A stretch of DNA of 19,800 bases, taken from the NCBI GenBank assembly GCA_021200895.1, contig JAJQFX010000249.1, forward strand, positions 1 through 19,800. Reading direction: 5' to 3'. Of the stretch, positions 1 through 4,069 are shown piece by piece (position 1 is the stretch's first letter; the number at the start of each line of letters is the position of its first letter). Below the pieces are notes generated by a model that worked only from the letters and a program-made list of their open reading frames with translations, was not told the DNA's origin and ran no database searches. The position numbers and the translations under genes are program-made. The stretch comes from Clostridiales bacterium. Lineage in GTDB: Bacteria > Bacillota > Clostridia > Oscillospirales > Oscillospiraceae.

Positions 1-8
1 CCACGGCT

Positions 9-20
9 TTTCACCTCCTT
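9..20 (-). promoter_or_regulatory. Strong Shine-Dalgarno for a gene starting at or beyond the left edge
   Basis: On the minus strand this reads AAGGAGGTGAAA. A GTG codon at 4-2 lies 9 nt beyond the AGGAGG core and could be the start of the next leftward gene; otherwise the start is outside the window. The same Shine-Dalgarno string precedes the HTH gene at 268, so the two genes probably form one leftward element operon. Nothing can be said about the product. Confidence 0.5.
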
Positions 21-40
21 GTCTTTGTGGTGTGGGGTGG

Positions 41-268
41 TTACTGTCCGGGGGGGGGGTCGGTGGGGTTCAGGGGTGTTTCCTCGCCCAGCAGATAATC
101 GATGTTGTACTCCGGCAAAATCGCACGGAGTTTCTGCGCTTCTCCATAACTAAACTCGTTGGCTCCTACGATTTTGTTGTACATGGTTTTCTCGGAAATA
201 TTGAGCAGTGCCGCACACTCCCTTGTGGTCATGCCCTTTGCAGTCAATGCTCGTTTCAGTCGAAGCAT
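41..268 (-). CDS. Cro-like small HTH DNA-binding protein
   Basis: This 75-aa protein is mostly a helix-turn-helix fold; the TTRECAALLNISEKTMYNKI stretch gives the two central helices. Size and position, divergent from a second HTH gene and sharing an operator region, match phage or integrative-element Cro/antirepressor-type regulators. I chose the ATG at 268 because AGGAGG lies 8 nt upstream; the in-frame GTG at 277 overlaps that Shine-Dalgarno. A TTGACA-17-TATTAT promoter directly upstream drives it, with an operator site filling the spacer, so it is very likely repressed by itself or by the divergent repressor. The C-terminus is encoded across a run of ten C on the coding strand, giving Pro-Pro-Pro just before the stop. 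It may be the first gene of the leftward operon entering the element. The exact family was not identified. Confidence 0.8.
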   Translation of the reverse strand: MLRLKRALTAKGMTTRECAALLNISEKTMYNKIVGANEFSYGEAQKLRAILPEYNIDYLLGEETPLNPTDPPPGQ

Positions 269-286
269 GGATTTCACCTCCTATTT

Positions 287-300
287 TACCCTGCGGGGTA
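287..300. promoter_or_regulatory. Operator site 1 (TACCCTGCGGGGTA)
   Basis: A near-perfect 14-bp palindrome in the 5' untranslated region of the leftward HTH gene. It shares the CGGGGTA half-site with the sites at 319 and 351. The neighbouring site begins exactly 32 bp later, about three helical turns. Confidence 0.7.
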
Positions 301-312
301 ACTTCTAGCTTA

Positions 313-341
313 ATAATATACCCCGCATCGTAGATTGTCAA
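313..341 (-). promoter_or_regulatory. Sigma-A promoter for the leftward HTH gene
   Basis: On the minus strand the -35 is TTGACA (341-336), the spacer is 17 bp, and the -10 is TATTAT (318-313), one base from consensus. Operator site 2 (319-332) lies inside the spacer, so protein bound there should block RNA polymerase. Transcription would begin near 306. Confidence 0.8.
319..332. promoter_or_regulatory. Operator site 2 (TACCCCGCATCGTA)
   Basis: 14-bp site combining the TACCCCG half-site with an ATCGTA half-site. It occupies the spacer of the leftward promoter. Confidence 0.7.
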
Positions 342-350
342 GCACTTTTT

Positions 351-364
351 TACGATACGGGGTA
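351..364. promoter_or_regulatory. Operator site 3 (TACGATACGGGGTA)
   Basis: 14-bp site whose reverse complement, TACCCCGTATCGTA, differs from site 2 by one base. It lies 10 bp upstream of the leftward -35 and upstream of the region expected to hold the rightward repressor promoter. No clear -35/-10 pair was found for the rightward gene; TATGTT at 392-397 is a weak -10 candidate. Confidence 0.7.
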
Positions 365-423
365 AATTTTTTCTTGCTTTCTGGCTTCCGTTATGTTAGG
401 ATGAAAGGGAAGAGGTGAGCATT

Positions 424-810
424 ATGAATTTCCTTGAAAAACTTGATTACATGATGGATAAAATGTCTATTAACAAAAGCAAACTGTCTGCTATGTCTGG
501 CGTTCCCTACACGACAATAGATGGTTTTTACAAAAAGGGGTATGCCAATACCAAAATGTCAACTATCCGGAAAATTGCCGCCGCCTTGGATGTGTCTTTG
601 GATTACCTGATAGATGACAATATCACAGATGAATATTTTCGTTTCACCATCTCCGACACCGACCCCCAAATAGATGAACTCGTGCGCAACGCCGAACAAC
701 TCAACGCCCAGGGCAAGCAGAAGCTGGTGGACTACTCGGATGACCTGGTCGCCTCCGGCAAGTACCAGAAGGCGCCGCTGCACACCGGGGAGGACGGCAG
801 CGGGGCATAA
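424..810 (+). CDS. HTH (XRE/Cro-CI type) repressor of the element
   Basis: A 128-aa protein with an N-terminal XRE-type helix-turn-helix: about residues 10-62 contain SKLSAMSGVPYTTIDGFYKK followed by STIRKIAAALDVSLDYLI, the standard end of such domains. The remaining roughly 65 residues are polar and acidic, ending in a short helical segment (DELVRNAEQLNAQGKQKLVD) that could mediate dimerisation. There is no S24 peptidase domain, so RecA-driven self-cleavage is not expected. The ATG at 424 has AGAGG 8 nt upstream; the in-frame GTG at 415 overlaps that site and is less likely. It is divergent from the Cro-like gene across three operator sites, which suggests it is the lysogeny or maintenance repressor. 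The stop codon runs straight into an A-tract and hairpin (807-840). Confidence 0.85.
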   Translation: MNFLEKLDYMMDKMSINKSKLSAMSGVPYTTIDGFYKKGYANTKMSTIRKIAAALDVSLDYLIDDNITDEYFRFTISDTDPQIDELVRNAEQLNAQGKQKLVDYSDDLVASGKYQKAPLHTGEDGSGA

Positions 811-840
811 AAAATCCCCCAGCGCCGCAGCGGTGGGGGA
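807..840 (-). terminator. Hairpin terminator, copy A of a duplicated 34-bp sequence
   Basis: A TCCCCCA/TGGGGGA stem with CGC/GCG inner pairs. Read on the minus strand it is followed by six T, so it is an intrinsic terminator for leftward transcription; on the plus strand no T-run follows. No leftward gene lies just upstream of it, so it looks like an insulator or a relic. A copy differing by one base sits at 1646-1679. Confidence 0.7.
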
Positions 841-904
841 AAATGCATATACGAACTAAATCAACATATCGTTAAAATTTAATAGTTTAGCCTACATTTT
901 GTAG

Positions 905-932
905 TTGAGTTTCAGCTTTTTTGTGATATAAT
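905..932 (+). promoter_or_regulatory. Promoter of the type III antitoxin RNA and toxin
   Basis: A perfect TATAAT at 927-932 with an extended -10 (TGA immediately upstream) and TTGAGT at 905-910, spacer 16 bp. Predicted transcription start is near 939, exactly where a GCGGACAG motif related to the downstream repeats begins. A strong, apparently unregulated promoter fits an antitoxin RNA that must be abundant. Confidence 0.75.
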
Positions 933-938
933 AAGAAT

Positions 939-1130
939 GCGGACAGAGTTCCGCAGCGTGAAAAAATACGGTCGTATTTCTTTCACCTCCTTAAGAGGAC
1001 AGCCCAAGCCTAAAGTTGGGCCTCAAAAAAGCGGACAGTCCGAACCGCAAGTCGGACCTGAAAAAAGCGGATAGCCCCTGCCGCAAATGGGGCCTGAAAA
1101 ACGAGGTAGGCGTTATGCCTGCCTCGTTCT
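939..1130 (+). ncRNA. ToxI-like RNA antitoxin: leader plus three 36-nt pseudoknot repeats
   Basis: From the predicted start the RNA holds a small GCGG/CCGC hairpin (939-954), a 12-bp stem with one bulged C (958-986), then three tandem units of exactly 36 nt (995-1030, 1031-1066, 1067-1102), each ending in an A-run, and finally a terminator hairpin. In each unit a 5' GCGG (AGG in unit 1) can pair with CCGC (CCT in unit 1) lying in the loop of a second stem (GCCCAA/TTGGGC, GTCCGA/TCGGAC, GCCCC/GGGGC). The interleaved order S1a-S2a-S1b-S2b is an H-type pseudoknot. Known type III antitoxins are tandem repeats of about 34-45 nt, separated by a terminator from the toxin gene, cut at A-rich sites by the toxin and binding it as pseudoknots. 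The function is inferred from layout and structure. Confidence 0.85.
995..1102 (+). repeat. Three tandem 36-bp repeats (antitoxin units)
   Basis: The GGACAG/GGATAG anchor recurs at 997, 1033 and 1069. Unit ends share CCT followed by C or G and five to six A. The stem bases differ between units but keep pairing. A fourth, degenerate start (GAGGTAGG at 1103) runs in phase into the terminator. Confidence 0.9.
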
Positions 1131-1135
1131 TCTTT
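1102..1135 (+). terminator. Terminator between antitoxin repeats and toxin gene
   Basis: CGAGGTAGGC pairs with GCCTGCCTCG across a GTTAT loop, followed by TTCTTCTTTT. This is the usual type III arrangement, where most transcripts stop after the antitoxin and a minority read through into the toxin gene, keeping antitoxin in excess. Confidence 0.85.
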
Positions 1136-1148
1136 TGAAAGGAGCAAT

Positions 1149-1649
1149 ATGGAAAGCTTACGGATATACAAAATAGCAGAATCATACGTTCGGTTTTTAA
1201 GCGGCATGGACAAGCGCGTCCAGTATAACAAGGGAACGCGAAGGCCGTATGTTGGCGTTGTGCTGACGGTTGGGAGCTATCGGTATTTTGTACCGATGGA
1301 ATCTCCCAAGCCAAACCATAAAAACCTCAAGCCGTCCGTTCATATCATGCCTCTGGATGGCGGCAAATATGGTCAGCTGGGCTTTAATAATATGATTCCG
1401 GTTCCGCCCTCTGCGTTGATTGAGTTCAATATTGACGATGAGCCAGATAAGCAGTATGCAGATTTGCTTCGGCGCCAGGTGTCTTTCATCAACCGGCACA
1501 AGGCCGATGTGTTCAGCCGCGCCGCAAAGACCTATTTCAGGGCTACGTCGAAGAACAGGGAAAGTTTTTACGTCAAAATCTGCTGCGATTTCAAGAAGCT
1601 GGAATCCGCCAGCAATCGCTATGATCCAAACTACAGAAGGAAGAAATAA
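1149..1649 (+). CDS. Type III toxin, ToxN/AbiQ-like endoribonuclease
   Basis: A 166-aa basic protein, the usual size for ToxN-family toxins. Features that match my memory of that family are the N-terminal Y-x-I-x-x-x-Y-V-x-F-L segment (7-17), a D-K-R-V stretch (21-24), RPYVGVVL at 32-39, the S-P-K-x-x-H motif at 52-57 in the active-site region, and GQLGFNNMIPVP at 75-86. The C-terminus is lysine- and arginine-rich. Such toxins cleave mRNA and are held inactive by the pseudoknot RNA made just upstream; several protect against phages by abortive infection. The ATG at 1149 has AAAGGAG 4 nt upstream. It follows the antitoxin terminator by 13 nt, so it is probably expressed by read-through. It could belong to the ToxN, CptN or TenpN subfamily; the 36-nt repeat length favours ToxIN. 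Its stop codon merges with terminator copy B. Confidence 0.85.
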   Translation: MESLRIYKIAESYVRFLSGMDKRVQYNKGTRRPYVGVVLTVGSYRYFVPMESPKPNHKNLKPSVHIMPLDGGKYGQLGFNNMIPVPPSALIEFNIDDEPDKQYADLLRRQVSFINRHKADVFSRAAKTYFRATSKNRESFYVKICCDFKKLESASNRYDPNYRRKK

Positions 1650-1679
1650 AAAATCCCCCAGCGCCGGAGCGGTGGGGGA
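1646..1679 (-). terminator. Terminator of the hicAB operon, copy B of the 34-bp sequence
   Basis: Same TCCCCCA/TGGGGGA hairpin as at 807-840 with one base changed. On the minus strand it is followed by TTTTTTAT and lies 15 bp beyond the hicB stop, so it should end the hicAB transcript. Confidence 0.8.
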
Positions 1680-1694
1680 GAGGGAGAGAACGGA

Positions 1695-2090
1695 TTACCC
1701 GATATTCAGTTTTTCCTTCAATGCTTCCTGGAGGATGCCGGAGAAGTTGAGCCCGTTGCGTTCGGCCAGGTCGTTCAGCCAGCTGGGAATGGTCAGTGTC
1801 TTTTTGACGGCCTTGCTGTCATAGAACCGGCGGTACCAGTCGGTGTCACAGCCCACCAGTGAGACAAATTCGCCGCTGTCATGTTGGACATCATTCACCC
1901 CGGAGGGGGCGGGGATTTCCTTCCCGTCCTTTTCCATCCAGTACAGGGTCAGGCATAGAACGTCCTTTGCCATATCAATGCCTTCGTTTACGTCGGCGGC
2001 GCTGGTGTAGCAGCTTTCCAGGTCGGGGAAGCGGATGCTATACCCTTCCGCCTCCTGGGTGAAAATCGCCGGATATGCGTATTTTGCCAT
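1695..2090 (-). CDS. hicB: HicB-family antitoxin
   Basis: This 131-aa protein has an N-terminal HicB fold (about residues 1-75, including YSIRFPDLESCYTSAADVNE and the following helix) and a C-terminal segment, KKTLTIPSWLNDLAERNGLNFSGILQEAL, that reads as a ribbon-helix-helix DNA-binding domain. HicB proteins bind and inactivate the HicA mRNA interferase and repress their own operon. The ATG at 2090 has AAGGAGG 7 nt upstream. It follows hicA by 36 bp in the same direction and ends just before a terminator. The domain order is typical of HicB proteins with an RHH rather than an XRE module. Confidence 0.9.
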   Translation of the reverse strand: MAKYAYPAIFTQEAEGYSIRFPDLESCYTSAADVNEGIDMAKDVLCLTLYWMEKDGKEIPAPSGVNDVQHDSGEFVSLVGCDTDWYRRFYDSKAVKKTLTIPSWLNDLAERNGLNFSGILQEALKEKLNIG

Positions 2091-2120
2091 AAGATAGCCT
2101 CCTTTTCAGGTCTGGGAGTT

Positions 2121-2136
2121 GGGGCTTTACAGCCCC
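2121..2136 (-). other. Small hairpin at the end of hicA
   Basis: GGGGCT and AGCCCC form a 6-bp stem with a 4-base loop that contains the hicA TAA stop. There is no T-run, so it is not a terminator. It could affect mRNA stability or the HicA:HicB ratio. Confidence 0.4.
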
Positions 2137-2309
2137 GCATCCCGCAGGATTGATTTCAGTGTTCCGGTCGGAATCTCTTCGGTTTTGTGGCGGCTGACGG
2201 GGAATTGCTTCCCTGTGATAGGGCTATACCAAATGCAGTGGTTTGCGCCCTCGCGAAGCACCTTGCACCCCGCCTTTTTCAGTTTCTTTTCCAGCTCACT
2301 ATATCGCAT
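2127..2309 (-). CDS. hicA: HicA-family mRNA interferase toxin
   Basis: A 60-aa protein of typical HicA length. It begins with SELEKKLKKAGCKVLREGANHCIWYSP, the family's alpha-beta dsRBD-like start; His24 in GANHCIW occupies the catalytic histidine position. It continues with the FPVSRHKTEEIPTGTLKSIL stretch, whose H-x-x-x-E-I-P-x-G-T-L form is a family hallmark, and ends in RDAGL. HicA cleaves mRNAs when HicB is lost. The ATG at 2309 is preceded by a GGAGGG site. It is first in the operon, with hicB second. Confidence 0.92.
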   Translation of the reverse strand: MRYSELEKKLKKAGCKVLREGANHCIWYSPITGKQFPVSRHKTEEIPTGTLKSILRDAGL

Positions 2310-2335
2310 TGCCGTCCCTCCCCCTGGATGGTTCT

Positions 2336-2364
2336 ATTATGCACGTATTTTACACGTATGTCAA
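2336..2364 (-). promoter_or_regulatory. hicAB promoter with a candidate operator in the spacer
   Basis: On the minus strand: TTGACA (2364-2359), 17-bp spacer, CATAAT (2341-2336). The spacer and its edge carry TACGTG twice, 11 bp apart and each containing an ACGT palindrome. This is a likely binding site for the HicB ribbon-helix-helix domain, giving autorepression. Confidence 0.75.
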
Positions 2365-2384
2365 GCAAAAATGCAGGAATTTTC

Positions 2385-2425
2385 AAAAAAAGCCCTCCCC
2401 CAGTGTTCCAGTACCGGAGGAGGGC
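2385..2425 (-). terminator. Leftward terminator between integrase and hicAB
   Basis: GCCCTCC (2392-2398) pairs with GGAGGGC (2419-2425); on the minus strand the stem is followed by seven T. It would stop leftward transcription from reaching the hicAB promoter. No leftward gene lies upstream of it within the element, so it may insulate against antisense transcripts over the integrase. Confidence 0.65.
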
Positions 2426-2460
2426 AAGGGTAGTAAAGTTCAACCGCCTATACTACCCTT
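2426..2460. other. 10-bp inverted repeat upstream of the integrase
   Basis: AAGGGTAGTA (2426-2435) and TACTACCCTT (2451-2460) form perfect arms around a 15-base loop, ending 42 bp before the integrase start. It may be a regulator binding site or an mRNA structure in the leader. As a terminator it is weak because only TTCATT follows. Confidence 0.5.
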
Positions 2461-2502
2461 TCATTATAGCATATATCGCCAAAAATGGAAGGAGAATTTT
2501 TC

Positions 2503-3789
2503 ATGGCGCGAAAAAGCAGCAACCCAGATATGGATCGCCTGCCGTCTCTCCAGGCAGACGGGCGATGGCACTACTATTGGACGCAGGAAGGGCGGCAGCG
2601 GCACGTCTCTGCCGTCTCTCAGATGGATTGCGTCATGGCCTACTATCAGAAATACAAGAACATCGACGCGGGCCTGGTGGACGTGAACCCCAACACGCCA
2701 GTGAAGGTGTGGGCGCAGCAGTGGCTGGAAACTTACAAGGCCAACAAGGACATCACCGGCAAGAGCCTGCGGATGTACCGGGAGAAGCTGGACGGCTACA
2801 TTCTTCCCGCCATAGGGCGGTATCCGCTAAAAAGTGTCACTGAGTTGCACCTCCAGCGGATTTTGAATGATTCCGCCGGTATGTCCAGCAGCCACCTGAA
2901 GAAACTCCGCCTTGTCCTCCGGGAGATGTTCGGCAAAGCCCATGACCTGGGTTATATTACCCGTAACCCGGCGGCGGGGCTGGAACTGCCCGCCGGAACG
3001 GAAGGGAAACGGCGCAGCCTGACCCCGCGTGAACGGGAAGCTTTCCTGACCATCTGCCAAGAGGGGAAACACCGAGGGTGCTTGTTTTACCAGATGATGC
3101 TGTACTGCGGCCTGCGCCCCGGGGAGTGCGCCGCGCTGGAATGGCGGAACATCAATTTTGACAATAGCCTGGTGCTGGTGGAGCAAGCGAAGGAAAACGG
3201 CGCCAACTCAATCAAGGCTCCTAAGACGAGCAGCGGCGTGCGGAAAGTGCCTATCCCGCCGGAATTGTTGGCGCAATTAAGACAGCTTCGCGGGCTGCCC
3301 CGGACAAAGGTATTTCTCCGTTCCAAGGGTAAGCCCCACTCGGATGATAGTATGCAAACGATGTGGCGGAGTTGGAAAAAAGAAATGGATCGGCAGATGG
3401 CGTTTGCGGTTGTCCGCTCCGCTCGTGCTGCCAAGTCCGATGCCGAGGCGGAAGAACTGCTCCTCCACCTATCCGGCGCGTTCGATGCCAGGAAGCTGGC
3501 CGCCCAGGTGCGGGGGGATAGCTACAGGGGGGAGGCTGGGACGGTGATTTACCGCAACCAGCTGATTCTCCATGGTGAAAGCCAGGAGTTACTGGACAGC
3601 CTGGTGGCCTATGACTTGCGGCACACCTACTGCACCGACCTGCAAAAGGCCGGTGTGGATTTAAAAACCGCGTCCTACCTGATGGGCCACGCGGATATTA
3701 CAACTACAGCCAACATCTACAGCCACACTGACGACGAACTGATAGAACGGGCTGCGGAAAAGATTTGTGCCTACTCCCGCACGGGTTGA
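2503..3789 (+). CDS. Tyrosine recombinase, integrase of the element
   Basis: A 428-aa site-specific recombinase. It has an N-terminal arm-binding-like part (1-60, with WHYYWTQEGRQRHVSAVS), a SAM-like core-binding domain (about 65-165), and a catalytic domain (about 170-428). Catalytic candidates are Arg205 in YCGLRPGE, Lys241 in KAPKTSSG, Arg373 in YDLRHTYC, His396 in LMGHADI and the nucleophile Tyr406 in ANIYSH. The usual His of the H-x-x-R box is Tyr370. About 80 residues (290-368) separate the beta region from box II. GGAAGGAG lies 8 nt before the ATG at 2503; the in-frame ATG at 2485 precedes that site and is rejected. The gene ends 97 bp before a tRNA 3' fragment, as expected for an integrase beside its attachment site. 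Confidence 0.95.
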   Translation: MARKSSNPDMDRLPSLQADGRWHYYWTQEGRQRHVSAVSQMDCVMAYYQKYKNIDAGLVDVNPNTPVKVWAQQWLETYKANKDITGKSLRMYREKLDGYILPAIGRYPLKSVTELHLQRILNDSAGMSSSHLKKLRLVLREMFGKAHDLGYITRNPAAGLELPAGTEGKRRSLTPREREAFLTICQEGKHRGCLFYQMMLYCGLRPGECAALEWRNINFDNSLVLVEQAKENGANSIKAPKTSSGVRKVPIPPELLAQLRQLRGLPRTKVFLRSKGKPHSDDSMQTMWRSWKKEMDRQMAFAVVRSARAAKSDAEAEELLLHLSGAFDARKLAAQVRGDSYRGEAGTVIYRNQLILHGESQELLDSLVAYDLRHTYCTDLQKAGVDLKTASYLMGHADITTTANIYSHTDDELIERAAEKICAYSRTG

Positions 3790-3885
3790 TTACACCAAAA
3801 TTACACCGTTTTTTATTCAGGATGGTGTTTTTCCTGATATATCAACATTTTATTTGCGTTGCTTACTGCCTCTAACTCTGTATGT

Positions 3886-3913
3886 GAGGGTTCGAATCCT
3901 TCTCCCGCTGCCA
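3886..3913 (+). other. tRNA 3' fragment, attachment-site junction (attR or attL)
   Basis: GAGGG-TTCGAAT-CCTTC is a complete T-arm, followed by TCCCGCT (acceptor 3' strand), discriminator G and encoded CCA. The matching 5' half, which should begin AGCGGGA, is not in the 100 bp upstream, where the sequence is AT-rich and does not fold as a tRNA. This is the usual scar of an element integrated into a tRNA gene; the intact tRNA should be at the far end, outside the window. Discriminator G and A1-U72 limit the tRNA identity but do not fix it. Confidence 0.75.
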
Positions 3914-3916
3914 AAG

Positions 3917-3965
3917 AAACTCCCGGAAGATTCTAAATCGTTGGAATCTTTCGGGAGTTTTATTT
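3917..3965 (+). terminator. Terminator of the tRNA gene
   Basis: AAACTCCCGGAAGATTC pairs with GAATCTTTCGGGAGTTT with one interior irregularity, followed by TTTATTTT. It lies 3 bp after the CCA and belongs to the original tRNA transcription unit. Confidence 0.85.
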
Positions 3966-3996
3966 TGCCTTTCAGCGCCATGCAGGAGCGCAGCAA

Positions 3997-4030
3997 GGGG
4001 GCTGGCCATGATTGGCCAGCCCCCTGTTTG
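3997..4030. terminator. Strong hairpin between the tRNA site and leuS
   Basis: GGGGGCTGGCCA and TGGCCAGCCCCC form a perfect 12-bp stem with a TGAT loop. It lies 46 bp beyond the leuS stop. The T-richer tail is on the plus strand (TGTTTGTTTG); the minus-strand tail is poor. It probably separates two convergent units and ends the long leuS operon. Confidence 0.7.
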
Positions 4031-4069
4031 TTTGATTGCTATAGAGCCGCTGTCGGCCCCACGCTGCGC

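Noticed and set aside
32..301. Rightward 89-codon frame over the Cro-like gene
   Set aside because: It is antisense to a gene with good promoter, ribosome site and HTH motif.
811..845. Rightward terminator for the repressor gene
   Set aside because: No T-run follows the stem on the plus strand; the T-run is on the minus strand.
995..1102. CRISPR-like array, because of three regular 36-bp units
   Set aside because: Units are contiguous with no spacers and vary within stems in a paired manner; a type III antitoxin explains them better.
3870..3890. Amber-suppressor-like anticodon loop (CTCTAAC) upstream of the tRNA 3' fragment
   Set aside because: The flanking bases do not form an anticodon stem; only three of five positions pair.
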